From Mycolicibacterium sp. (GTDB lineage Bacteria; Actinomycetota; Actinomycetes; Mycobacteriales; Mycobacteriaceae), in contig JACJWN010000005.1 of assembly GCA_020637165.1 (NCBI GenBank), positions 1-64,000 on the forward strand: a stretch of 64,000 nucleotides of DNA, written 5' to 3'. A program made the position numbers and the translations under genes. A model generated the notes under the pieces. It made no database searches, was not told the origin of the DNA, and worked only from the letters and a program-made list of their open reading frames with translations. This document shows, piece after piece, positions 9,564-20,530 of the stretch (the first letter of the stretch is position 1; each line of letters opens with the position of its first letter).

Positions 9564-11561
9564 GTGACAAGCGTGGACGCCCCGATCGAACGCCCCGATG
9601 ACCTGACGCCCGCCTGGCTGACCGAGACCCTCGGCGCGGGCCGGGTCGACGGCTTCACCGTCGAGCGCATCGGGACCGGGCAGATGAGCGAGTGCTATCG
9701 GGTGGCGCTGAGCTACGGGGAGGGGACCGGCCCGGCCTCGGTGGTGCTCAAAGTCGCCGCGAGCGACCCGGTGAGCAGGCAGACCGGTGCCGCCCTCGGC
9801 CTCTACGAACGCGAAGTCCGGTTCTACTCCGATCTGGCCCCACGGCTGGGCGGCCCGATCGCCCGCTGCTACCACGCCTCCTGCCGACCGGAGAGCGGCC
9901 TGTTCACCCTGCTGCTCGACGACGCCGCGCCGGCCGTGGTCGGTGATGAGATCCGCGGTGCGACCCCGGCCGAGGCCACCCTGGCGCTGACCCGGTTGGG
10001 CCGGCTACACGCACCGCTGATCGGCGCTTCGGGGCCGGCCGGGGCGGACTGGCTGCGCCGCGAGACCCCGATGAACCAGGCGCTGATCACCCAGTTGTTC
10101 GCCGGGTTCGCCGGCCGCTACGGCGACACGATCCGCCCCGAGCAGCGGCTGGTCTGTCAGCGACTGGTCGACTCCTTCGACGCCCATCTCGCCGCTGAGG
10201 CGGCCCCGGACCGGCCCATGGGACTGGTGCACGGGGACTACCGGCTGGACAACCTGCTCTTCGGCCGGCCCGGTTCGCCGCGCGATCTGACGGTGGTGGA
10301 CTGGCAGACCGTCACCTGGGGCCCGGCGATGACCGACGTCGCGTACTTCCTCGGCTGCGCGTTGCGGCCCGAGGACCGCCGCGCCCACTACGAGGACCTG
10401 CTCCGGGCCTACCACGACGGGCTGGGGCCCAACCCGCCGTTGTCGCTGGACGAAGTCCGCGAGGGAGTGCGCCGGCAGAGCTTCTTCGGCGTCATGATGA
10501 CGATCGTGTCCTCGATGCTGGTCGAGCGCACCGATCGGGGCGACCGGATGTTCCTCACCATGCTGGACCGGCACGGCAGCCACGTCATGGACACCGGCGC
10601 TCTGGAGGTCCTGCCGCAGGCCGAGGGAAACCCTGCGCTGCAACCGGATCCGCGCGACGAGGCGGCCCACACACCCGGCGACGAGCCGTTGTGGAACGAG
10701 AGCTGGTACTGGGATTTCGCTGATCCGGGCCAGGGTGTGGGTGGCTGGATCCGGCTGGGGCTGATCCCGAACCAGAAGGTGGCCTGGATCAACGCGCTGA
10801 TTTGTGGACCGGACATTCCCACAGTAGCCCTGCTGGACTTCGCCGCCCCGGTGCCGGACGACCCCAACAACGTGGTCGCCGGGGATATCGAATTGCGCCA
10901 TGGCGCAACGGTTCCGCTGCGCGAATACCGGGTCGAGGCGACCGGTCCCGCGTCCGCCTACGACGACCCGTCCGCGCTGCTGGCGGGGATGCCGGGCCGC
11001 CCGGCCGAGCTGAGCCTCGACCTGACCTGGACCACCGTCGGCACCCCCTACGCATACCGGATCGCCACCCGCTACGAGATCCCCAGTGCGGTCAGCGGAA
11101 CCGTCACCGTCGACGGCCGGACTTATGAGTTCGCCGCGGTCCCCGGCCAGCGGGACCACTCGCACGGGGTGCGGGACTGGTGGGGCATGGACTGGGTGTG
11201 GAGCGCGCTGCACCTGACCGACGGCACCCACCTGCACGGGGTCGACCTTCGGATTGCGGGCATGCCGCCGGTCAGCGTCGGCTACATCGCACCGCCCGGC
11301 GATCCGGTTGTCGAGACCACGTCGGTGACCGCCGAGGCGGACTTCGCCGCTGACGGCCTGCCGATCGCGACGACGCTGACCATGCACCCCGGCCCGATCA
11401 CCGCCACGGTGGACATCCGCGGGTACGCGCCGGTCAGGCTGGTGTCGCCCGAGGGCAGGGTCAGCCTCTTCCCGCGCGCCTGGGCGGCGGTGCGGACCTC
11501 CGACGGCCGCGACGGGGTGGGATGGCTGGAGTGGAACCGCAACCTGCCCGGCGAGGACTAG
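9564..11561 (+). CDS. Phosphotransferase-like domain fused to an AttH-like domain
   Basis: This 665-residue two-part protein has an aminoglycoside-phosphotransferase/choline-kinase-like domain at residues 1-370. HGDYRLDNLLF (about 222) supplies the Brenner-motif aspartate and VVDWQTVTWGP is the metal-binding DFG-equivalent. Residues 390-665 resemble the lipocalin-like AttH or DUF7064/7065 region found in actinobacterial proteins next to lipid-metabolism genes (landmark HSHGVRDWWGMDW near residue 535). A small hydrophobic metabolite may be bound by the second domain and phosphorylated by the first; this is inference. The GTG at 9564 begins TSVDAPIERPDD; a GTG three codons later is the alternative start. 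Confidence 0.8.
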   Translation: MTSVDAPIERPDDLTPAWLTETLGAGRVDGFTVERIGTGQMSECYRVALSYGEGTGPASVVLKVAASDPVSRQTGAALGLYEREVRFYSDLAPRLGGPIARCYHASCRPESGLFTLLLDDAAPAVVGDEIRGATPAEATLALTRLGRLHAPLIGASGPAGADWLRRETPMNQALITQLFAGFAGRYGDTIRPEQRLVCQRLVDSFDAHLAAEAAPDRPMGLVHGDYRLDNLLFGRPGSPRDLTVVDWQTVTWGPAMTDVAYFLGCALRPEDRRAHYEDLLRAYHDGLGPNPPLSLDEVREGVRRQSFFGVMMTIVSSMLVERTDRGDRMFLTMLDRHGSHVMDTGALEVLPQAEGNPALQPDPRDEAAHTPGDEPLWNESWYWDFADPGQGVGGWIRLGLIPNQKVAWINALICGPDIPTVALLDFAAPVPDDPNNVVAGDIELRHGATVPLREYRVEATGPASAYDDPSALLAGMPGRPAELSLDLTWTTVGTPYAYRIATRYEIPSAVSGTVTVDGRTYEFAAVPGQRDHSHGVRDWWGMDWVWSALHLTDGTHLHGVDLRIAGMPPVSVGYIAPPGDPVVETTSVTAEADFAADGLPIATTLTMHPGPITATVDIRGYAPVRLVSPEGRVSLFPRAWAAVRTSDGRDGVGWLEWNRNLPGED

Positions 11562-11602
11562 TTGCGGTTCTCGGCTCCGACGGCTTGCCGGCCCTTGACG
11601 AC

Positions 11603-12265
11603 TCAGCCCTTGACGACCTGGGTTCCGCCGGCGAGCTCGTCGTGCTTGCCCTGTTTGGTCGGGCTGCCGTTGATGGTCACGGCGATCACGATGTAGGCGA
11701 TCAGGGCGAGCAGTCCGCCGACGTACGGAATGACCGACAGCAGGGTGAAGGCGTTGCGGATCGCCGACTGCTTGACGTCAGGCTTCGGCGCCCCGCCCGG
11801 ACCGTGCACCCGTAGGCCGAGCAGCATCTTGCCCACCGTGCGGCCCTGGGTGACCTCCATGGCGACGAAGTAGGCGAACATCAGCACGCCCGAGAACAAA
11901 CCGGTGACCATGATGTTGTCGGCGGAGTGCAAGATCACGGCCAGGACCGTGGCCACGATCCCGACCAGCAGTCCGTCGATGATGCGCGCGCCGAATCGCA
12001 CGCCCAGGCCGCCCGGCTGCTCTCCGTGGCCGAGCGGGGGCGGCGGGGGGTAGCCGCCCGCCGGGCCGTACGGTGCGGGCGGCGGCGGATACCCGGCCGG
12101 CGGGGGCGGGGGATAGCCACCGGCCGGCGGCGGTGGGTAACCGGCCGGCGGAGGCGGGGGATAGCCGCCCGGTGCGGGCTGTCCGTAGGGGTTGGGCGGC
12201 GGCGGGGGCGGCGGGAAGCCGGAGGGCTGTCCGTAGGCGTTGGGATCCTGGTCACCCGTGGTCAT
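11603..12265 (-). CDS. RDD family membrane protein with proline-rich N-terminus
   Basis: The 220-residue protein begins with about 85 residues dominated by repeats of GGYPPPPPAGYPPPP type, a cytoplasmic low-complexity arm. An RDD domain follows with about three membrane helices (starting RFGARIIDGLLVGIVATVLA). The conserved Arg/Asp residues are present in the first helix (ARIID) and in the GRTVGKMLLGLRV loop. RDD proteins have been linked to transport, but the substrate here is unknown. A CAGGAG sequence eight bases before the ATG at 12265 fixes the start. The gene is divergent from the methyltransferase at 12395. Confidence 0.88.
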   Translation of the reverse strand: MTTGDQDPNAYGQPSGFPPPPPPPNPYGQPAPGGYPPPPPAGYPPPPAGGYPPPPPAGYPPPPAPYGPAGGYPPPPPLGHGEQPGGLGVRFGARIIDGLLVGIVATVLAVILHSADNIMVTGLFSGVLMFAYFVAMEVTQGRTVGKMLLGLRVHGPGGAPKPDVKQSAIRNAFTLLSVIPYVGGLLALIAYIVIAVTINGSPTKQGKHDELAGGTQVVKG

Positions 12266-12310
12266 CGCGAACTCCTGACGGTCGTCGGTGATCTCGAACT
12301 TACCCGTTAG

Positions 12311-14134
<1,824 letters not shown>

Positions 14135-14151
<17 letters not shown>

Positions 14152-14905
14152 CGGGTGCCTCCGGGCTGGTCTTGTCTGTGCCGGTCCTCTTGGGGCCTGG
14201 CTTCTCGAAGTACAGCGCCACGCTCTTGCCGATCAGCGGGTTCAGCGCGGCCTCGGCGGCACGGGTCAGGACCGGAGCGGACATCATGTCCCAGACCAGC
14301 ATCCGGTGGTAACCGCGGACCAGCACATTGTCATCATTGTCAACGCCGACAGCGCATTTCAGCCACCAGTACGGCGAGTGCAACGCGTGCGCGTGGTGGG
14401 AGTGGGTGAACCGCAGGCCGGTGGTCTCCAGCATGGTGCGCAGCCGTTCGGCCCGGTAGATCCGGACATGGCCGCCCTCGTTGGCGTGGTAGGCGTCCGA
14501 GAGCAGCCAGCAGATCCGTTCGGGCAGCCAGCGGGGGACCGTGACGGCCAGCGATCCGCCGGGTTTGAGCACCCGGGCGAGTTCGGCGACGGCCCGGCCG
14601 TCATCGGGAATGTGTTCGAGGATCTCCGAGGCGATCACGGTGTCGAAGGAGTCGTCCGGATAGGGCAGTGCCAGTGCGTCGCCGACCCGGGTTCGGGCCC
14701 TGCCCGATTCGGGCACCTCGCCGGCCTGGCTCATGGCGGCCAGCATGGTCTCGACGTCGGCCAGTTCGGCTTCGTTCTGGTCGAAGGCGATGACGTCGGC
14801 GCCGCGGCGGTAGGCCTCGAAGGTGTGCCGACCGGCGCCGCAGCCGACGTCGATCACCGTCGTCCCGGCAACGATGTTCAGCCGGTCGTAGTCCACCGTC
14901 AGCAT
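14135..14905 (-). CDS. Class I SAM-dependent methyltransferase (type 11)
   Basis: This 256-residue methyltransferase has motif I VIDVGCGAGRHTFEA (about residues 17-31), the acidic residue of motif II in VIAFDQNEAEL, and IASEILEHIPDD as the late motif (about 92), followed by LKPGGSLAVTVP. Such proteins methylate small molecules or sugars; the acceptor is unknown. The ATG at 14905 lies inside the last codons of the glycosyltransferase gene (ATGCTGA overlap), which argues for coupled translation. The upstream frame with a different start is only the shadow of that gene. Confidence 0.88.
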
Positions 14906-16155
14906 GCGCTGCCGCGGCTCCGCGCCGTGCGTTCGATCGCCCGCTGGTAGACGCGCACCGTCTGGGCCGCCACCGCCTCCCAGCTGAACACCTCCACCGC
15001 GCGCCGCCGACCGGCGGCCCCCAGTCGGCGCCGCCGGTCGGGTGAGTCCAGCAGCCTTCCGATGGACGCGGTGAGCGCACCCGGATCGCCCGGTGGTACC
15101 AGATCGGCGCACTCCCCATCCTCGCCGAGCACCTCCGGTAGCGCCCCGGCGCGGCTGGCGACGGTCGGTGTCCCGCTGGCCATCGCCTCGACGGCGGGCA
15201 GCGAGAAACCCTCGTAAAGCGAAGGGATACAAGCGATTTCAGCTGATCTGAGCAGGGCGGCGACCTCGGTGTCGGGAAGTTCGGCCGACACGTGGACGAT
15301 ATCGGACAGGCCCAGTTCGGCGATCAGCTTCTCGGTGGTGCCGTTGGGCTCGAGTTTGGCGACCAGTTGCAGCTCGACATCGTGGTCGGTGCGCAGGGCG
15401 GCGATCGCCTGCAGCAGGGTGGCGATTCCCTTCAGGGGCCGGTCGGCCGAAGCGATGGCGATGACCCGGCCGGGGACCCGCGGCCGCCCGGGTGGGGCGA
15501 ACACCTCGGTGTCCACGCCCAGCGGAACCACGTGCACCTGATCGGGCCGCACCCCGAAGTCCTCGACGATGTGGGCGGCTGACGACGACGACACCGTCAG
15601 CAGATCGGGAATCCTGCGGGCCACCCGCTTCTGCATGCCGAGGAAGCCGTACCAACGGTGCACCAGGGGTTTGCGCCACCACGTCGCGGCCGCCAGGTCG
15701 ACGGTGCGGTCCCGGGTGATCGGGTGGTGGACCGTCGCCACGACCGGCAGTTGGCGGGCGATCTCCAGCAGCCCCGAGCCCAGGCACTGGTTGTCGTGGA
15801 CCACGTCGAAGTCTCCCCGGCGCTGCGCGAGCAGACGGGCGACCCGCAGGCTGAAGGTGCGCGGCTCGGGAAAACCGGCGGTCCACATGGTGGCCACCTC
15901 AAGCAGGTCGATCCGGTCGCGGATCTCGCCGGGACGGGGGGTCCGGAACGGGTCGGGCTCGCGGTACAGGTCCAGGCTGGGAACCCGGGTCAACCGCACC
16001 CGGGGATCCAGCCATTCGGGGTAGGGCTGCCCGGAGAACACCTCGACCCGGTGTCCGAGTTCGACCAGGCCCCTGCTCAGGTGGCGGACGTAGACGCCCT
16101 GGCCGCCGCAGTGGGTCTTGCTGCGGTAGGACAGCAGCGCGATCCGCATGCTCAC
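14899..16155 (-). CDS. Glycosyltransferase family 4
   Basis: The 418-residue GT-B retaining glycosyltransferase has an N-terminal acceptor domain beginning RIALLSYRSKTHCGGQGVYV, the pattern of GT4 enzymes with a glycine-rich loop near the start. The C-terminal nucleotide-sugar domain has IASADRPLKGIATLL and the EGFSLPAVEAMASGTP motif (about residues 313-328), the E-x7-E catalytic signature. Donor and acceptor are unknown. It is the first gene of a three-gene overlapping operon with a methyltransferase and a six-hairpin-like protein, so it probably helps build a methylated glycoconjugate. The ATG two codons later is an alternative start. Confidence 0.9.
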   Translation of the reverse strand: MSMRIALLSYRSKTHCGGQGVYVRHLSRGLVELGHRVEVFSGQPYPEWLDPRVRLTRVPSLDLYREPDPFRTPRPGEIRDRIDLLEVATMWTAGFPEPRTFSLRVARLLAQRRGDFDVVHDNQCLGSGLLEIARQLPVVATVHHPITRDRTVDLAAATWWRKPLVHRWYGFLGMQKRVARRIPDLLTVSSSSAAHIVEDFGVRPDQVHVVPLGVDTEVFAPPGRPRVPGRVIAIASADRPLKGIATLLQAIAALRTDHDVELQLVAKLEPNGTTEKLIAELGLSDIVHVSAELPDTEVAALLRSAEIACIPSLYEGFSLPAVEAMASGTPTVASRAGALPEVLGEDGECADLVPPGDPGALTASIGRLLDSPDRRRRLGAAGRRRAVEVFSWEAVAAQTVRVYQRAIERTARSRGSAC

Positions 16156-16265
16156 CGCCGCGCGGCGGCCATTCCGGACATGTGTTCACACTATCTTCGC
16201 CGCTTTTGGGGCTGCAATCCGGACGTCGAACGGGACCGGCGCCGGCCGATTACTGTCGGGATTCG

Positions 16266-16961
16266 ATGAATCACTGCTGGGAAACGCTGGCGGAAGCGGT
16301 GTACCGCTGTCGGTTGCCGTTCCTCGACGTCACGGTCGGTCTGGTGAGCGGAACCCGCGCGAAGCTGCTGATCGACTGCGGTACAACGCTTTCGGAGGCT
16401 TCGGGGATCGGCGATGATGTGCGGGCGCTTACCGGATCGGCGGTCGATCACCTGGTGATGACCCACCACCACTTCGACCATGTACTCGGTTGCGGTGGCT
16501 TCCCCGGCGCACGGATCCACACCGCTCCGCCGGTGGCGCAGGCCTTGGGCAACCGGATCGAGGAGACCGGCGCGGATGCGGTGCGCCACGGCGCCGACCC
16601 CGCCGACGTTGCCGAGGCGATGCGCCGCGCCCGCCGGCCCGACCACATTGTGGAGTTGCGCACTCGGATTGACCTCGGCGGTCGCATCGTCACGGTCGAA
16701 CACCCGGGTCGAGGCCACACCGACCACGACCTCATCGTGGTGGTACCCGGTGAACCGGCGGTGGTGTTCTGCGGGGATCTCGTCGAGGAGTCCGCCGACC
16801 CGGCGATCGACGAAGGCTCGGATCTTCGCGCGTGGCCGGCGACCCTGAACCGGGTGCTCCGGGAAGGCGGGGAGGGCGGAATCTATGTGCCGGGCCACGG
16901 GGCCGCGGTCGACGCGGCCTTCGTCCGCTCCCAGCGGGACTGGCTGGCGGCGCGGCCCTGA
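16266..16961 (+). CDS. Metallo-beta-lactamase-fold hydrolase
   Basis: This 231-residue hydrolase of the glyoxalase II/MBL superfamily carries the zinc signature THHHFDH (about residues 61-67), the distal histidine in GRGHTDHDL (about 150) and an aspartate in FCGDLVEE (about 165). VPGHGAAVD near the C-terminus supplies the last histidine. The substrate is unknown. The ATG at 16266 is preferred over the longer frame from 16182, whose extra residues lie in the intergenic region and resemble nothing known. The gene is divergent from the glycosyltransferase gene and convergent with the kinase-aminotransferase gene 20 bases away. Confidence 0.88.
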   Translation: MNHCWETLAEAVYRCRLPFLDVTVGLVSGTRAKLLIDCGTTLSEASGIGDDVRALTGSAVDHLVMTHHHFDHVLGCGGFPGARIHTAPPVAQALGNRIEETGADAVRHGADPADVAEAMRRARRPDHIVELRTRIDLGGRIVTVEHPGRGHTDHDLIVVVPGEPAVVFCGDLVEESADPAIDEGSDLRAWPATLNRVLREGGEGGIYVPGHGAAVDAAFVRSQRDWLAARP

Positions 16962-16980
16962 GTTGCCAGGCGGCGCTGAA

Positions 16981-19878
16981 TTACCAGCCGGTGCGCAGCA
17001 CCAGGTCGAGCACATCGACGAAGTAGTCCGCCGACTCCCGGGTGATGCACATCGGCGGTTTCATCTTGAGGACGTTCTGGCGGTCGCCGGTCGGCTGCAC
17101 GATCACTCCCAATTCGCGCATGCGCTCGCAGATCGCCGCGGTGTCCTCGGTCGCCGGCTCCAGTGTGGCGCGGTCACGCACCAGTTCGACCCCCAGATAC
17201 AGCCCGCTGCCGTGGATCGTGCCGATCAGCGGGTGGCGGGTCGCCAGTTCGTTGATCCGGGCGATGAGATGGTCGCCGACGACAAGGGCGTTGCGCTGCA
17301 GCCCGTCGCGTTCCAGCACGTCCAGGACGGTCAGCCCGACCACGCAGGACACCGGGCTGCCGCCGGCCGAGGAGAAGAAATACCCCTGGCTGCGGTAGGA
17401 CTCGGCGATCGCCCTGGTGGTGATCACCGCGCCCAGGGGCTGGCCGTTGCCCATCGCCTTGGCCACGCACACGATGTCGGGGACCACGCCCTGCTGCTCG
17501 AAGGCCCAGAACCAGCGACCGGTCCGGCCGTAGCCCACCTGGACCTCGTCGGCGATGGCCAGTCCGCCGGCCGCCCGCACCGCCGCATACACGGCGGTGA
17601 GATAGCCGTCCGGCAGCGCCATTCCGCCGGCGTTGCCGTAGAAGGGCTCGCAGATGAACGCCGCCGGCGGTGCTCCCCGGGCGGCGAGGCCGTCGATGAC
17701 GGCGACGGCCTCGGCCGCGTACCTCGAGGCGTCGGCTCCGCGGTGCTCGCCCCGGTAGGTGTTGGGTGAGGGGACGGTGTGCACCCACGCCGGCCGGGTG
17801 GACAGTGCATTGGGATTGTCGGCGACGGAGGTCGAGATGGCGTCGGTGGCGTAGGTCCAGCCGTGGTAGGCCTCGGCCACGGCGACGATGTCGTGACGAC
17901 CGGTGGCCGCCATCGCCAGGCGCAGCGCCAGGTCGTCGGCCTCGGAGCCGGAATTGACCAGGAACACCGTGTCCAGCGGTTCGGGAAGGGTGGCGGCCAA
18001 CCGCTCCGACAACGCCACCACCGCGCCGTAGTTGAACCGTGAGTTGGTGTTGAGCCGTCGCCACTGGCGCGCCGCCGCGTCGGCCAACCCCGGGTGGCCG
18101 TGGCCCAGGATCGCGACGTTGTTGACCATGTCCAGGTAGCTGCGGCCGTCGGTGTCGATGAGGTGCTCGCACCAGCCCCGTTCGATCCGCGGCGGATGTT
18201 CGTAGTAGTGCTCCTGGACCTCGGCGAAAGAGCGGGATCGCCGGTGGCGCAACGTGACACCGTCATCGACCAGCCCGGGCAGGGGCGGTAGTCCCAGCAG
18301 CACCCCGGGATCGCTGACCCGGCTCAGCCAGCCGGCGGCGTATTCCGGCCGGACGAACCGCGGGGCGTCAGCACCGCCGCGGCGAAGCTGGATCCACACC
18401 GGGCCGTCGACGGTGGCCACCCCGGTACCCGCATCAACATCGCCGCCGGCCACGGCGGGGTGAACGGCGCCGTGGATCTCTACCGTGCCGTCCGCCCCGG
18501 CCAGGGCCAGCAGTCCGGGGGATGCCTGGACCGTTGCCGGCCACGGCGCGTAGACGGACAGCGCGGAGGCCGGCCACAGGTCGACGCCGGTGGCCACGGT
18601 GGCGGGGGAATCCGGGCTCAGCGTTGCCGACCGGGTCAGCCGCGGCCGGGCGAAGATGCCGACGGCGGCCGCCGCCCCGGCGTCGATCGCCCGGCGCGCC
18701 AGCTCGTCCTCGCAGCCGGGCTGTGTCCACGCGCCGCCGTCCATACCGTCGGAGTCCACCGACAGATCGAGCCGGGCGATGTCTCGAGGGTCCAGCCCGC
18801 CGATCAACGCGGTCTCGCCGGTGAACTGTTGGCCGCCGAGCGGCATGCCGAGCGCGTGGCGGATCTGGGCCGCCATCACGTCCAGTGGAATCTCGATGGC
18901 GCGCTGGAAGATTCGCCATTCGGGGCCGACCCGTGCGCTGGCGTAGGCGTTATCGGCGTCCAGGGTGCTCTGGTGGATTCCGCTGACCACGATCACCGCC
19001 GCCCGCAGAACGACGAGCGGCCAGAGTGCGTCCGCTTCGCCGGGGCTCAACGGCCGCACCGCGTGAAAGGCCCGGATCGCGGGGATCGTCGCCGCCGGTT
19101 CGCCGCCGTCGTGGTGCAGCACGCCCGATACCGTCGCCGCCAATTCGCCGACGGTCCAGGACCGCATCAGGTCGCCGAAGTCGATGAGTCCGTCCGGCAG
19201 CCCGTCCGGGCCGACGACGACGTTGTCGTCGGTGATATCGCCGTGGATGACCTGGACCGGCAGGTCGTCGGCCAGATCGGCGACCGCGCGCCAGGCCTCG
19301 GCGGCCGCCGCCAGGACCGCCTCGCGGCGGTGCGGGTCGGTGACGTGGCCGGCCAGGGTCGCCACGGTGCGTTGGGCATGCCGAAGGTCCCACTGCAGCA
19401 CCCGGTCCACGCCCGGATGGTCGAAGGAGGCCAGCGCGCGGCAGGTGCGCCCGGCCAGATTGCCGAGGGCGGCGACCCGGTGGGGGCGCAGGTAGGAGTC
19501 CCCGCTCAGCGTTCCGCCCGCCAGATAGGCGATGACCCGCGCGAACAGGGGGTTCTCCTCGGGGGTCTCCCCGCCGATCTGTGCGATCGTGGCGCTCCTG
19601 TTGATCGCGGTGCGGACGCCCTCGGCCGCGGTGAGGAACGCCGCCGCGGCGTCCTGGGCCTCAAGTTCCAGGCGGGTGAAGGCCGGGTTGGCGATCTTGA
19701 GTACCCCGATCGGTTCGCCGGAGTGGGTGCGCAACAGGAAGTTCGCGTCCTGGTTGCTGCCCAAAGCGGTAGCGGAGGCCCGCAGGCCGAAGTGTTCGGC
19801 GGCGATGGACTCGGCCTGCGCGGCGGTGATCGCCGGGACCGGCAACTCGGCGGCCTCGAAGAAATCGAACGGTCTCAT
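16981..19878 (-). CDS. Kinase/class III aminotransferase fusion (phospho-lyase type)
   Basis: The 965-residue protein joins three parts. Residues 1-330 are a phosphotransferase of the APH/hydroxylysine-kinase type, with VIHGDITDDNVV (about 211) and DFGDL. Residues 330-540 are a linker domain I cannot assign with confidence. Residues 550-965 are a class III PLP enzyme with the Schiff-base lysine in VCVAKAMGNGQ (about 807) and EVQVGYGRTG just before it. In animals, hydroxylysine kinase is paired with a class III ammoniophospholyase and a close relative acts on phosphoethanolamine. A fused kinase and lyase would phosphorylate an amino alcohol and then eliminate phosphate and ammonia. I expect that chemistry instead of transamination, but the substrate is not fixed. 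Confidence 0.85.
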   Translation of the reverse strand: MRPFDFFEAAELPVPAITAAQAESIAAEHFGLRASATALGSNQDANFLLRTHSGEPIGVLKIANPAFTRLELEAQDAAAAFLTAAEGVRTAINRSATIAQIGGETPEENPLFARVIAYLAGGTLSGDSYLRPHRVAALGNLAGRTCRALASFDHPGVDRVLQWDLRHAQRTVATLAGHVTDPHRREAVLAAAAEAWRAVADLADDLPVQVIHGDITDDNVVVGPDGLPDGLIDFGDLMRSWTVGELAATVSGVLHHDGGEPAATIPAIRAFHAVRPLSPGEADALWPLVVLRAAVIVVSGIHQSTLDADNAYASARVGPEWRIFQRAIEIPLDVMAAQIRHALGMPLGGQQFTGETALIGGLDPRDIARLDLSVDSDGMDGGAWTQPGCEDELARRAIDAGAAAAVGIFARPRLTRSATLSPDSPATVATGVDLWPASALSVYAPWPATVQASPGLLALAGADGTVEIHGAVHPAVAGGDVDAGTGVATVDGPVWIQLRRGGADAPRFVRPEYAAGWLSRVSDPGVLLGLPPLPGLVDDGVTLRHRRSRSFAEVQEHYYEHPPRIERGWCEHLIDTDGRSYLDMVNNVAILGHGHPGLADAAARQWRRLNTNSRFNYGAVVALSERLAATLPEPLDTVFLVNSGSEADDLALRLAMAATGRHDIVAVAEAYHGWTYATDAISTSVADNPNALSTRPAWVHTVPSPNTYRGEHRGADASRYAAEAVAVIDGLAARGAPPAAFICEPFYGNAGGMALPDGYLTAVYAAVRAAGGLAIADEVQVGYGRTGRWFWAFEQQGVVPDIVCVAKAMGNGQPLGAVITTRAIAESYRSQGYFFSSAGGSPVSCVVGLTVLDVLERDGLQRNALVVGDHLIARINELATRHPLIGTIHGSGLYLGVELVRDRATLEPATEDTAAICERMRELGVIVQPTGDRQNVLKMKPPMCITRESADYFVDVLDLVLRTGW

Positions 19879-19940
19879 GCCAGTTCCGATCAGCCGGTCT
19901 CGGCGCGCGGGCGCCGGTGATGTGTGGTTACGGTGGGGGA

Positions 19941-20498
19941 ATGCGCGCCTTGCTCATCGTCGACGTTCAGAACGACTTCTGCGCGGGCGGGTCGCTGGCG
20001 GTCGCCGGGGGCGACGACGTCGTGCCGGCGATCAACGCTCTGCTGGCCGGGGACCACGGGTACGACCATGTTGTGGCGACCAAGGACTACCACGTCGATC
20101 CGGGGGACCACTTCTCCGAGCACCCTGACTACGTCTCGTCGTGGCCGCCGCATTGCGTGGCGCACAGTCCCGGAGCCGATTTCCACCCCGAACTGGACAC
20201 CACCACGGTGGAGGCGGTCTTCCACAAGGGCGCCTACGCTGCCGCCTACAGCGGGTTCGAGGGCAGGCTCAACGGCATCAGCCTGGCCGACTGGCTGCGC
20301 GCGCGGGGGGTCGACGAGGTCGACATCGTCGGTATCGCCACCGACTACTGCGTCCGGGCCACCGCCGAGGACGCGGTCCACGCCGGATTGCGCACCCGGG
20401 TGCTGGTCGACCTGACCGCCGGTGTGGCCCCCGAATCGACGGCGGCGGCGCTGGCCGAGATGCGCAGCGCCGGAGTGGATCTGGTTCGGGCCACCTAA
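19941..20498 (+). CDS. pncA: Nicotinamidase/pyrazinamidase
   Basis: The 185-residue enzyme hydrolyses nicotinamide to nicotinate in NAD salvage. In M. tuberculosis the same enzyme activates pyrazinamide. The catalytic triad is visible as Asp8 (MRALLIVDVQNDF), Lys96 (VFHKGAYAAAYSGFEG) and Cys137 (GIATDYCVRATAED). The metal-binding Asp/His group is in ATKDYHVDPGDHFSEHP. The length and start agree with the M. tuberculosis protein; the longer frame from 19917 adds eight unlikely residues. It is divergent from the kinase-aminotransferase gene. Confidence 0.96.
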   Translation: MRALLIVDVQNDFCAGGSLAVAGGDDVVPAINALLAGDHGYDHVVATKDYHVDPGDHFSEHPDYVSSWPPHCVAHSPGADFHPELDTTTVEAVFHKGAYAAAYSGFEGRLNGISLADWLRARGVDEVDIVGIATDYCVRATAEDAVHAGLRTRVLVDLTAGVAPESTAAALAEMRSAGVDLVRAT

Positions 20499-20530
20499 GA
20501 CCTGCGAACCGGGAATCGGGGGGCCGGTGA

